Below, piece after piece: positions 31,775-43,082 of a stretch of 64,000 nt of DNA. Where the stretch lies: the NCBI GenBank assembly GCA_026874595.1, contig CM049314.1, positions 29,465,729 through 29,529,728 of the forward strand, read 5' to 3'. How positions within the stretch are numbered: the stretch's first letter is position 1; each line of letters opens with the position of its first letter. The DNA comes from Sipunculus nudus. Its lineage: Eukaryota > Annelida > Sipuncula > Golfingiida > Sipunculidae. The notes under the pieces are model-generated. The model searched no databases and was not told the DNA's origin. It saw only the letters and a program-made list of their open reading frames with translations. The position numbers were made by a program, and so were the translations under genes.

Positions 31775-32400
31775 TCCAGGGCCGGACACATTGCCCCAGG
31801 GCTAAAGGTCCGAACTATTTCCAGTTCGCAGCTACACAATTAAGTGAAAAGAAATAAGTACATACAGACATCGACATTATGAAAAATACTCTGTGTTATT
31901 TATTGATTAACTTTAACGTTATAGGCCTGCATACAAATATAAATGTATAAATAAAGCCCATTATCTTAATCAATTTTCATTAACACTTAACATGTTAAAC
32001 TAGTAGACCTAACTACATATTTCCATTAAAAATCATATACGCACCCCATCTCAAACCTACAAGCAATGAACATAAATTTATACAGGTCTTTGTATGAAGA
32101 TTAGGCTGTGAATACATATATTTTAAACTTGCTTAGGTCATGGTCAATTTAAAATCAAGCCGTCCGCTTGTGTCACATTTTATGAAATTTCTTTGGAAAT
32201 TTTGCGGATCTCCGGCTCTATGCGTATTCTCCAAGTTTTAGACAGTTGTATATAAAGTACTACAATTAAAATTAAATACAAATTCACATTTATTACTTAA
32301 TGCCGGAACAATGGCATATGCTCTGGTAGGTCCTTTAGTCGATACCGGAGAAATAGCTCCCATAGATGTGTCCGGCAGTGTCAGTGCGGGTGCTCATAGG
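31775..32400. repeat. Possible degenerate inverted repeat (GCCGGACACAT, CTAAAGG.CC)
   Basis: GCCGGACACAT and CTAAAGGTCC at 31780-31812 recur inverted as GGTCCTTTAG and ATGTGTCCGGC at 32328-32376. This may be the termini of a ~600 bp element. An 85-residue frame (32311-32568) starts in the right arm and has no recognisable domain. Confidence 0.4.
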
Positions 32401-32569
32401 AAGCGCTGGAACCTTAGAGCCTGTATGATCGGTGTCCGGGTCCGGACCTATAACATTATCCGAACGAATAAAGATTGGTGTTGTTTGAGAGTCAGTTTGT
32501 CTCATAAGTTTAATTTATTGGCTCATATTTTCATCTTCCGCCATTATGTTATACATATCGAAAGATGAA

Positions 32570-33659
32570 TTTAGTGTCCACCAAGTTTTGGCAGTAGGCC
32601 TGTACCGTTGTGCAACATCATGAACATTAATATTTACAATTATAAAGAATTATTCAGAATCTACTGAGATATATAAATCAAGAAATTTTATTTTACATTT
32701 TTCATTTTTTAAATTTCACCTCTTGAAAGAATAGGCAATCTTACTGTACTGGACTGATCCATTGTGACTTTTATAAATCATCTTGAATACTATACTTGTT
32801 TTGCAGACAAACTTAACTAAGAATAACTTTGTACCCATGTTTTCAGGGTCAAACTTTAAATAAAAAAGTTATAATTCAGCAGGACCTATTGTTGCTAGTT
32901 TCAAAGGCCCACCAGGACAATGCGTTTTTTTTCCCTCTAGTTGGCCACAGTAAATGATACAAATATATTACTTTTATTCCAAGAAGCTACGAGAAAATGA
33001 AAACTTTTCAAAGTATTTGTTGATATAACATTACTTTTCATCTGGTCAAATCCATCTTACCTTCATCTGAATCACTTTCAACATACCTCATGTGTTAAAA
33101 TTGTGCCTTAATATGATGACTGCGAATTAACTTCAGATATTCAGAGGTAGGTTTCATGAAAACACTGATGCTTTCAATCTAGTGTCTGCTTCTCCGGTCA
33201 TTCATAATTTTTTTAGACAGAGAAACCAAATTCAAATCTGCGGATTTTTTTTTCATCAGGAGTAAGTCATCCTAGTGTAAAACAGCCTTCGAACAGACCA
33301 TTCATTGTCGAATTGTATTTTTATTGAACAAAATATATATTTTAATTACTTCATAAAATGAGTTAATTGCAGAAAAAATGTATATCAAGATGTCTGGTTT
33401 CGTTACAAAGTACAGAATCATTCCAAACAAACAAACTAGACGACCATAGGTCGAGAGCTTGCCGAAAGTGCAAATAAGAAAGTCAAACTAACAGACAGCA
33501 AGCAGTAAACAGGCAAGGAACATTTGGAAATGGTCAAATAAACCACCCGTATTGTGGGGGTAGAAAAAGCACTTTAGTATATGGTTATGCTGATTTTCAA
33601 AAGTCGCAGATGAGTAGACAGACAAACAAACAGACAGGAAATACTCCAGATGAAGTCAA
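32570..33659. other. No gene seen
   Basis: AT-rich sequence. Toward 33490-33650 there are GACAGACAAAC-type runs like those at the ends of the asymmetric repeat family. Confidence 0.5.
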
Positions 33660-34505
33660 CCCGTACCAAAGTTCAGCATATGCTGCTGTATTTCTGCTGT
33701 GATTGTACTCCAATAATGCTGACAAGGGGAGCAGCAAATCAGCAGATGTTAATACCTTCTGGTTCATTCTGCTCTATCTGCTGCGAGAATCAGCAGTTTT
33801 ACAGCATATGCTCTATTACTGCTCCGTCTCAGTATATTTGCAGCAGATATACTGAAAATCTGCTCTCCTGAAATAACCGTCAAGGCAGACGCAGCAACTT
33901 CTGCTGTATCTCTGCTGCCTCAAGATGAACCAGAATGGATCAGAGAGAACATCTGCAGCAGCTCCTCACACACTGCTGCTTCGAGACATGCAGTGCCCTA
34001 AGCGACATATAATATTTTCTTATGTTTGGAGAGCATATCTGGAGCATATACTGATTCACTGCTGTTTTTAAATAGACATTCTACTGTGCAATTAAATATA
34101 ATTCTTTACAAGTTGTAACAGCATATTTAGAGCATACCAGTACGCTGAAGGTTTGCTGGAATAAACCACGATAATAATTTAGCCCCGTCCCCCTTCCCTA
34201 AGTCCCGACTACCTTTTTCTAAATCACCTTATTTTACTATTTTAGTAGGGATAATGGCCGACTTAAAACGACAATCAGGGCTTAAATTATTTATTATTTT
34301 GGTTGACACTGTCACAGGGACATAATCATCAGACCTTCCCCTCGATTGCTGAATAAAGATTGAGAGATTGAAAACATTATCTTAACAGTTCGAGTAAGGC
34401 ATTTTTTGGCAGATAAAAAAGAAAGGAGATCCAGTATTCCAGTGTAATTGTGCTGAGTAGAGGGGGCCACTGCTGCCCCGGTTAACACTTTGTATCAAAT
34501 GCCAC

Positions 34506-34668
34506 TTGACTTCAACTCGCGTGTTTGGATACATGACACACAGCAACACTGCCCGACCTCGAACTTGGCTGACCTATAAACCGTGGCCCATGCGGTTTGA
34601 AACAAAGCACAAAGCTGGTACCGGTAAGAGGAAAGGAGGACATATTGTCAACGAAGGCACACAACAAT
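34506..34668 (+). CDS. Hypothetical exon C inside the second TIR element
   Basis: The frame is open from 34461. It encodes TSTRVFGYMTHSNTARPRTW then LTYKPWPMRFETKHKAGTGK and RKGGHIVNEGTQQ, ending at a consensus donor CAAT|gtaagt in phase 1. The first ATG in frame is 34533; an internal exon starting further left is also possible. It is basic and of no known family. It pairs in phase with 38619. Confidence 0.4.
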
Positions 34669-34869
34669 GTAAGTTCTCCACTTTCTTAGCATGTCTGATA
34701 GTATCGAATTAAGGCAGATCTTTAATTGTAACTATTTTATTTCTATTGGGCTGGTTAACATGTTCTGGAGATCTGTAAAACAGTAAATCAGCGAAGTTGC
34801 TGCACTCTGATGATCTGCCTAGGAGCTTCTCCTGTGCATGCTCAAGTAGGACATTTTGAAATCGGGAAA

Positions 34870-34885
34870 GGGGGGGGGGGGGGCA
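34870..34885. repeat. Poly-G run
   Basis: G homopolymer. Confidence 0.9.
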
Positions 34886-34940
34886 GATTATATCGTAATT
34901 AGAGCATAGACATATGTCTATGATTAGAGAAAAGGGCCAC

Positions 34941-35222
34941 GGGCTTGAATTCAAAACATTATTCATCTTCAAGGTTTGATCAAGACAAAAGTCTCGGATC
35001 TGAATTTTACAATCTCCCAATAAAAAACAATTCCTCATTTCTGTTTGCAAGGCACTAAATACCTGGCTGGCCAGACATATGCTGGGCTTGAATTCAAAAC
35101 ATTATTCATCTTCAAGGTTTGATCAAGACAAAAGTCTCGGATCTGAATTTTACAATCTCCCAATTAAAAAACAATTCCTCATTTCTGTTTGCAAGGCACT
35201 AAAAACCTGGCTGGCCAGACAT
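34941..35222. repeat. Tandem duplication of ~143 bp
   Basis: 34941-35079 and 35084-35222 are almost identical (start GGGCTTGAATTC, end CTGGCTGGCCAGACAT). One extra T in the second copy alters the frame. The second copy opens a 77-residue frame (35079-35312, RFDQDKSLGSEFYNLPIK, TWLARHLKVYSHAFYAL) that looks protein-like but is unrecognised. Confidence 0.9.
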
Positions 35223-35759
35223 TTAAAAGTTTACAGTCATGCTTTCTATGCTCTATCTCATGAGGTTATGGGCACAAAATTGTTCGGAGCAAAATGTAAT
35301 TCTGGCAATTAAATTCTGAATTTGTGTCCAGCTTGTTACAAACAAGAAGGAAAATAATATCCGTTTAAACAAATCTTTTGTGTATAAAAGCAACCACCCC
35401 CATTTTCAAAATTAGATATTTCTCACCAGGGTTGTTGATATTTATTTTTTTAGTAAAAAAATCGGACTTTTAATTTAAAAAACATTTTTTTTATTTATGA
35501 TTTTTAAATTTAAAAAAATATTGTCAGAATGTAAACTATATTTAGACCGCTTTTAAGCCAACGATAGTGGTCAAGCACACTTTTTAACATTGTGTATTGT
35601 AATATTTGACAGAATATTCCACTAAAGAAAGGATTTTAGCTAAGCTGACTATAAGTCATCTGAGCTATAGTCATGGTCCTTTGATTGTTGTCCATCCGGC
35701 CGGCAGGCCGCTAACAGGGCATGTTTTGAAACCATTGGTCCTACTAATCCAAATATTGC

Positions 35760-37400
35760 ATACAGGTAGATGTCCCCAAAATCTCCGACCATACCAAAAA
35801 TTGGGTCACTAAGTCTTTGTTCCCCGAAGATATTAAGGAAAAACCTCAATTTTTCATTAAAAACCCATCTTTGTACTTCAAGACTGCCTAATATCAACAC
35901 CACTCATATTTTTTTTATCAGTTTTGATATGCATATTCTTCTTTACATTTGCTATGTAAAACCAGAAATTAGGTCAGTAATTTTTAGCTCAGCTGACTAT
36001 AAGTCAGACCTAGGAATCCAAAATTCGGCATAGTGTTAGATGTCCCCAAGATCTCCTACCAAGCCGAAAACTGGGTCTTTGCGACTTTGTTCCTTTGAGA
36101 AATTAAGGAAAAACCTCAATTTTTTATTAAAAACCTATTTTCACACTTCAGGGCTGCCTAATATCAAAACCACTCATCTGTTTTTCCTCATATTTATCAT
36201 AAATATTCCTCTATATAGTTCCTATGGACAAGCCTGAAAGTATGTCTGTATTATATAATTTAAGAAAGTTATGGGCCAGAACATAATGCATTTTGTAAAA
36301 AATCAGGAAAGATATTTGATCACTTAACACAAAACTTGTTAAAGCTATGGACTTTTTTTCAAGTAATATAATTTTATTAATCAAAATTAAATTGTATACC
36401 CAAAATTGAATCCAAAATTCGGCATAGTGTTAGATGTCCCCAAGATCTCCTACCAAGCCGAAAACTGGGTCTTTGCGACTTTGTTCCTTTGAGAAATTAA
36501 GGAAAAACCTCAATTTTTTATTAAAAACCTATTTTCACACTTCAGGGCTGCCTAATATCAAAACCACTCATCTGTTTTTCCTCATATTTACCATAAATAT
36601 TCCTCTATATAGTTCCTATGGACAAGCCTGAAAGTATGTCTGTATTATATAATTTAAGAAAGTTATGGGCCAGAACATAATGCATTTTGTAAAAAATCAG
36701 GAAAGATATTTGATCACTTAACACAAAACTTGTTAAAGCTGTGGACTTTTTTTTCAAGTAATATAATTTAATTAATCAAAATTAAATTGTATACCTAAAA
36801 TTTGATCAAAATCTTTTAAATTTTTTAAAATATTAACAAAAATAAAAAATTGGTTCCTTAAATTTTGCCTAAATTTGACCATGGCACGTTTTTTCCTGTA
36901 AGTACTGTGGATTTAATTTTCTCAGCATGTTTTTGTTAGCATTATGTCTGTTAACACCAAAAATTTGAAACTAGTTGATCAAAAACTGTAGATTTTATTC
37001 AAGTTTTCAAGCACCATGTAACATATTGTTTACATCAGGCTAGTGTTATGCAGTTTGCAAGAGCTCAGCTCCCCAGCTTAAGCTCTCAGTTCCTAAAATT
37101 TGGCATACAATTAGATGTCTCCAAAATCCCCTACCATGCCAAGAATTTGGTCACTAGGACCTAATACCTTTGAAAAACTTCATTTTCAATTAAAAACCCA
37201 TTGTTACACTTCAATACTGCCTAATATCAAAACCACTGATCTGACTTTTATCATATATAATATACATGTTTTTCTATACATTCTCTGTGCACATGCCAGA
37301 AATGATGTCAGTATTGCGTAATTGTTTTAAGTTATGGGCCCAAATATAATGCACTTTGTAAAAAATCAAGAAATATATTTACTCCCTTAACAAGGGGCTT
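35760..37400. repeat. Tandem ~394 bp repeats (about four copies)
   Basis: Copies begin near 35765, 36020, 36414 and 37090 with TTAGATGTCCCCAA.ATCTCC and include AAAACCTCAATTTTT..TTAAAAACC, CTGCCTAATATCAA and GGGCC.GAACATAATGCA. The 36020 and 36414 copies are nearly identical over 394 bp. A partial copy lies at 38430-38570. The 65-87 residue plus-strand frames repeated here (MSP.SPT.P) are by-products of the unit. Confidence 0.9.
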
Positions 37401-37859
37401 GCTGAAGCTAGAGATTTTTTGTCAGGGATGTAACATTATTTAGTCAAGATTCAATTGAATACCCAAAATTAGTTCTGAATTTTTAAAATTTTATAATTTA
37501 TTAGTATAAATATAAAATTAGTACCTTAAATTTTGCCCAACTTTGACCATTTCACTTTTGTTTCATGTGAGCTCTGTTTATATAATTTTCATATCATGCA
37601 CACATAACGATTTCAGCTTTTTAGTTTAGAAAGCTGAAAGAAATTGGCCAAAAATTGTAGCTTTTATTAATGTTTTTATGAGACCATGTCAGACCTTGGC
37701 TCTCTCCAGCCACTCTTGAGTCACCTGTATGTTGACCTTGTTGAACTTTCAGCAAATTATGCACGCTTGAGGCGAGGCATATACTGAGCCAGCCAGGCAG
37801 CTTATGGCCAGCCACAGTTGATCCAGGTGTCCAACCCAACTCATCTAGTAGCTTTAACC

Positions 37860-38400
37860 AACAACATAAAAATGAACAATAAATTAATCAATTTTTATTG
37901 GTTTTTAATAACAAATAAAAGAAAAAATAAAAAAGGAATTTGTTAGTTTATAATAATAGGGAATTAACTTGCAGTTACTGATGATATAAGAATCTTGTAT
38001 CGATGAATAGAATGTCACGTATTCCAAATAACACCATGCAGTCACCTATGGCATTTTTCAGTTCAATTTTAATAATAAAAAAGTAAATCATATTCTTCAT
38101 TACTAATCATTAGGGATCATATGAAGGAAATTAATGATAGACAAAGATGCAGTTGATAATATTAATCTAGATTCCTACTTTATTATATGTTCTGCTTATA
38201 AGTTATATGGCCAAGTCAAAATCTGTGTGACAATAGTACTCCCTTTGTTAATAAAATAAATGAAATCAATTCTCTTCTCTGTCTCCAAAGGTACTATCAA
38301 AATGATACATAAGCTAAACAACAACAACTCATAATACAGCTTATACTTATTACCACACAAAACCAGCATGTGCCTCATTTCTAAATCATATTTTTTTATC
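37860..38400. other. No gene seen
   Basis: AT-rich interior of the nested element. Confidence 0.4.
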
Positions 38401-38618
38401 ATATATAACAGCTGAGCGACGTGACCCATAGGTCCCTTGTTTTATGTTATGGGCCCAAAAATAAAGCACTTTGTAAAAAAATTAGGAAATTTATTTTCCC
38501 ATTTAACATGAGAATTGTTTGAGCTAGAGACTTTTTTGAGTGATGTAACTTTATTTAATCAAGATTCCACTCACTAATAGTTTGAACTGCTGTTTTAATC
38601 ATTTTGTTTTCTTTTCAG

Positions 38619-38740
38619 GCTTTCGTCTTATGCATGACAGTGGAACTCCTGGCTGGGAGAATGAAAAGTGTTATGATGTGGATCCTCATCTACCCAGGGG
38701 CAAGAAAATGAATAAGCTTATATTAGCTGTATATAATTAA
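38619..38740 (+). CDS. Hypothetical terminal exon D inside the second TIR element
   Basis: The strong acceptor tgttttcttttcag|GC is in phase 1, matching exon C. It encodes FRLMHDSGTPGWENEKCYDV then DPHLPRGKKMNKLILAVYN and TAA at 38738-38740. AATAAA overlaps the stop (38739-38744), as expected of a very compact 3' end. Joined to exon C it would give a protein of about 95 residues or more. No family is recognised. Confidence 0.45.
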
Positions 38741-39368
38741 TAAAATTATGTTAAACATATTGAAAGGTATGTTGTTTTCATTTCTTTTGAAATTGGTGTA
38801 AAAGAGAATGCTGCTGAGTGGGCCCTAATACAAAAACACTATTAAGAAGATTAAGAGCGCAATGTGATGTAAACATCGATAAACACGGGTCTGCTCCAGG
38901 GATGTACTGCTCCAGGGGAGCAGAGCACACAGCTCTGCTCTAGAACAGTACTGCTCCAGGACAGCACTGATGACTGCTCCAAGAGAGCACTGCTGTAGGA
39001 GAGCACTGCTCCAGCAGAGCACATATCTGCTCAAGGAGAGCATACTGCTCAGGTTCTACTGAAGAACTGCTCAATATCTGCTTCTGATATGCAAATAGGC
39101 CTGCTCCATTGGAGCACTAATTTAAATAATTGGAACCGCTCAATTTGTGCTGAAACCGCTGCTCAAAATCTGCTGGGCAATACATGGTATATACATGGTA
39201 AGTGTGGAGCAGACTTTCAGCATATAATCCATTGGTCTTGGAGCACATATACAGCATATGCTGTAACTGTGCTGAATAACTGCTGCAGATCTGCTGGAAA
39301 CATTGCTCTGGCTATCTGCTGAAAAACTGCTTCAGATATGCTGCAAAACTGCTGAAATTTGGTAGGGG

Positions 39369-40019
39369 AGTATACTCATGGCATAGAGAATGGAAACATG
39401 AATTAAGTAAGCCAGAGTCTATAAGAATAAATCTCCATATTTTGAACTTCAAGAATCGTAACTTATATTAGGTCATCACAGTAACGGAAGAATATGACAG
39501 AGTCACAACGTGGATAAACGCATTAAATCTAGTTTCGGTTGTTGCAATCAATGTTGTGACACTGTCTATATTTTTGGAAGTATGGCCCAATAATGATTGC
39601 TGCAGCGCCATCTGGCGGCTATTTTCTAAAATGAAAAAAAAATAGGTTTCGAGATTTGATTTTTATATTTTTCATTATATATATTTGATGTATAATTTTT
39701 ATTTAAATCCTGTCCCCAAACTGTCAAACCAAGGATCCGGCAATATTTATACACCCAACTGCAAAATCGGGGATCCTTTCCTGGTCTGAAATATTTGTCA
39801 GTGGTTTCTGGCAACACAAGGAGCCGCTTAAGGAGACACAATAAAAATCACAGGTGTGTTCACTTCACATTTTTCGGCTTTTGTCTTCCATTCAATGCTG
39901 CTTTGTGAGATTCATGGACGACCGCGCACGCCAACTGGCAACTGTAATACCCTTGCCGGCACTTACCTGTCACCCCTGAAGCCACTTGTGCTCACGGCAA
40001 TTGGATGTATCTTCATGAC
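39369..40019. other. No gene seen
   Basis: A 71-residue minus-strand frame at 39626-39841 has no recognisable feature. Confidence 0.5.
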
Positions 40020-40590
40020 ATGATGAAAAACGATGCGAGATTTTACGAGAATTGCAATATATTCACATAATGTGACTTAAAGTGCCAGACGCTGTCAAAT
40101 GCTGAAAACAATAACTTTGTAGCGAAAATAAATGACAGAATTATAGGCATTTGTTTAAATGGTCCCATGTTCTCGTTTGACAACAAACGGTGTGAGGTAT
40201 GACGAGATATATACTCATGTCATTTAAAACTGTTCAAATTATTCTTGAATAATAATAAAAAAAATCTGTTGCATTAAAATGACCAAGATATACGGCAATT
40301 TCCGAAATCTCTAATATTCTTGTTTGGCGGGAGATGATACGAGACGTGGCGAGATTTGCGGTTTTATCATGTTAAGCTTCCGAAATGCTGCCAAATGCTG
40401 AAAACTACTCCTCCTTAGCATTGACCGTCTGTAAAATCTCGTAATTTCTCGTTTGAAGGCAAACCGCGCGAGATTTGACGAGACTTGCAACTGAATATCT
40501 TTGAACAAATGGAATGTTGCTTCATGCAAAAAACTTGACCTCACTAGCATAAATATTAACCGAGATAGAAGCAAAAACACTCCATATTTT
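40020..40590. repeat. Diverged repeats with CGAGATTT(G/T)ACGAGA core
   Basis: Around 40030, 40195, 40335 and 40465 the sequence repeats (G/C)GAGATTTNACGAGAntTGC and AAATGCTGAAAAC at spacings of about 130-160 bp. Strongly diverged. Confidence 0.5.
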
Positions 40591-40839
40591 CAGATTGTCA
40601 AATTTTACCCCAAAATCAGGTAACCATGGTAACAACAGCACAAGGCTACATGTGCGTAGGAATTAGCCAATGATCCTAGTTTTAGATATGACAATAAAAA
40701 TTGTGACATCTTTATTATTAATTTTTTTATATTGCAGAAAAATGATATGTTACAGTGTAACAAGTACCGCGCCCCCTGGTAGCCATGAAGTCTTCCATGA
40801 ACTCGGCAGGAACAATTGGTGTACCAAAATCGAGGAAAA

Positions 40840-41330
40840 TATGTGAAAAACTTCAAAATTGATGGGTTAATAAAATTTTTTAATTTCGGCAGATTTGACC
40901 TTGAAGATGAAGGTCTAGATCACTTGGTTTCTAACTCCTCCGATATTTTGGTAGGAACAATGAGCGTTTTAAATTTTAGAGGAAAATATGCAGCCCTTCA
41001 AATGTTATCGTGCTCACAAAACAATAATTAATTCGGCCTATTTGACCTTGAATATCCTGGTCAAGGTCACCGGGTTTCGAAATTTCGAAAAAAAGGACTT
41101 TATAGGAACAACTGGTGTACCAAATGTGAGGACAAAATGATAAATACTTCAAAAACTTATGAGGTTCACAATAATTTCACATTTCAGCAGATTTGACCTT
41201 GAAGATAAAGACCAAGGTCGCCGAGTTTCAAACTCTTTCGAGATTTTTGAATGAACAATGAATGTTTAAAATTTTGGAGGAAAATGTGCAGCCCTTTAAA
41301 AGTTATCGTGTTCACATATATTTGGCCTGT
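40840..41330. repeat. Tandem repeat of ~280 bp (CAGATTTGACCTTGAAGAT)
   Basis: Starting near 40890 and 41188, both copies contain GATTTGACCTTGAAGAT.AAG, GGAACAATGA.TGTTT and GAGGAAAATNTGCAGCCCTT. A shorter intermediate unit lies at 41040. Confidence 0.75.
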
Positions 41331-41563
41331 GTGATGTCCCTTTTGAGACTGACAGGTACCAAGCAAGCTATGGGAATAGTTCCTGATAGCTCAACAATCA
41401 TACATTTTTCCTCAGACCATCAATTCACTGTGTTTTAACCAGACATATGCGATATATATATTTCTGTTGTCGTAGAAAATTTCAACAAATTGGCAAATAG
41501 GTTCTTAAAAAAATTTGAATGGAAGTTGTGAATCTCAGGCCATGATGTCGCAGGTCATGCTGG

Positions 41564-41597
41564 CAGCTGAGCGTCATGACCCATGGGTCACTTGTTT
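41564..41597 (-). repeat. AACAAG..GCTCAGCTG motif, reverse orientation
   Basis: CAGCTGAGCGTCATGACCCA then TGGGTCACTTGTT. It contains the palindrome TGACCCATGGGTCA. Confidence 0.75.
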
Positions 41598-42204
41598 TTT
41601 TATGAGACATGTTGAGACAACTTTTGAAAAAAAAGTGTTGTTTAAATAATTTGATAAAATTGTCTTATAACAAATATGTTCTTGTTGTCATTCATGTTTT
41701 AAAACGACTAAACAAGCCGCATCTAATCCATATCTTTAAGTATATAGGATAAGTTTGTTTTAGGTTCAAAGTAACCCCAGACGTGGGGCTACTTTGAACA
41801 CCTATAAAACAAATAAAAAGTATATATAATTCTGAGGTCTGAGGTTAAAGAAATAATTACAGTAGGAATATAACGTCTTACTTAACCGCCATATTCTGAA
41901 TGTCTTACCCTTACTGAGTCTTTAAGGGTAAAAAAAGTCAGATGAAAAAAAAAACTCTATAAAAACTGTTCAAAATTAGCCCCGGTTTACGTTATACCAT
42001 ATTCCCATATACCCTCTCCACGCAGCCTGACCTTATCGTAAAAATCCCCGGGACGACTTTATTTTGTAGTTAATTAACCATGAGTGACCTGTGAAAAAAA
42101 TGATGCTACACAGCAAAAAAAAAAAAAAACTACTTTGTTCTTGCTTGCTTCATAAATTTATAGGTCCGGGTCTATAGTTGAACTTAGCCCCGCCAACATA
42201 GATA

Positions 42205-42220
42205 ATGTTGCTATGGCAAC
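42205..42220. promoter_or_regulatory. X-box-like palindrome (RFX-type site)
   Basis: GTTGCTATGGCAAC fits the RFX consensus GTTNCYATGGNAAC. A related palindrome GTAACCATGGTAAC is at about 40619. No gene start is recognised next to either site, so function is unproven. Confidence 0.35.
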
Positions 42221-42279
42221 ATGTAAACAGTATAAATATAGCGTCTACTTTTATGGTTCAGAGACTGTTGTATCAGGCC

Positions 42280-43082
42280 CCGCCAGGGGGTAGAGGGGCG
42301 TGTAGAGGATTTTAGGAATCAACAGAGAGGGGTCGGGGGTGGGGGAGGGGGGCGGTTTATGGGAAGGGGTTAGGAAACCCTTTGGAACCCACGCGATAAT
42401 GAGGGACTATTGGGTAATTTAAACAAGAGACGTAATGCAAAATCAGGCCTTGGGTCAAATGTGTATTTTTCCCCCAAGATGTTTTACAGGTCAAGTGATA
42501 ACAGATTGACATAAAAGTAATTCATTTTTTTTTTTACACATGCGGCCCTCTGACTTGACCTGTTGACATCGATAATCAGCATAGGATGACACTGTGTGCG
42601 TGGCTCTGCAATATTACAGGACTCTGTGCCTTTCGCCCAGAGTCTAGCTTACATGGTGGTGTAAGCGTTAGGCGCGCAAGGAGAAGGTGTGGGAGGGAGT
42701 GTCCGTCTCATACGGTGCGGAAATTTTTTGAAAATATGATGATTTAGAAATCAAATTTGAGCATAATTTAGGCACTTAAGCCAGGCATTAATGTTTCTGA
42801 TATGTTCAGTTAGGATTTACTGTACAATACATGTATATACATCACTGCTGTTTCACCTGAGCTGCCTATGCAGTGCGCAGCTCATTAACAGCAACACATG
42901 CCTTCAACCAGGGTGTTGGTTTACCCGTCTTTGGTGATTACACAAACTTTAGTGACGTGTTTCTCAAGAGCGGCACACTATGCCGGCCGGTTGTTGTTAT
43001 TAACTTTTACACCAGCTTGTTTCACAATTGAACAAATTTAGGTTCCTTTTTATATTCGCTGGTTCCTACATGATGTTATGAA
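42280..43082. other. Probable 5' region of the LINE or unclassified flank
   Basis: GC-richer than its surroundings, with G-rich stretches near 42295-42370. The 5' end of the LINE that follows was not located. Confidence 0.4.

Larger units (their letters stand above)
35635..38446. mobile_element. Asymmetric repeat element (copy 3), 2.8 kb, reverse orientation, nested in the TIR element
   Basis: The left end is the hairpin AGCTAAGCTGAC..GTCATCTGAGCT (35639-35668) followed by TGTCCATCCGG and GCTAACAGGGC. The right end is CAGCTGAGCGACGTGACCCA then TAGGTCCCTTGTT (38409-38442). This is the same pair of ends as 11084-11630 and 17326-18853, in the opposite orientation. Inside are tandem copies of a ~394 bp unit. 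Confidence 0.55.
33660..39368. mobile_element. 5.7 kb TIR element with CAGCATATGCTG / GAGCAG subterminal repeats, carrying a nested element
   Basis: The left end is CCCGTACCAAAGTTCAGCAT and the right end reversed is CCCCTACCAAATTTCAGCAG, so about 17 of the first 19 bases agree. The left ~480 bp and right ~490 bp are packed with CAGCAGAT, CAGCATATGCTG and TGCTCCAGGAGAGCA-like short palindromes. No target duplication is apparent. The same layout as the 21-27.6 kb element suggests a related class. A different repeat (35635-38446) is nested inside. A phase-matched split frame (34506-34668, 38619-38740) lies on either side of that insertion. Confidence 0.65.

Noticed and set aside
32311-32568. 85-residue plus-strand frame
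   Set aside because: It starts in a suspected degenerate inverted repeat, with no domain or conserved motif seen.
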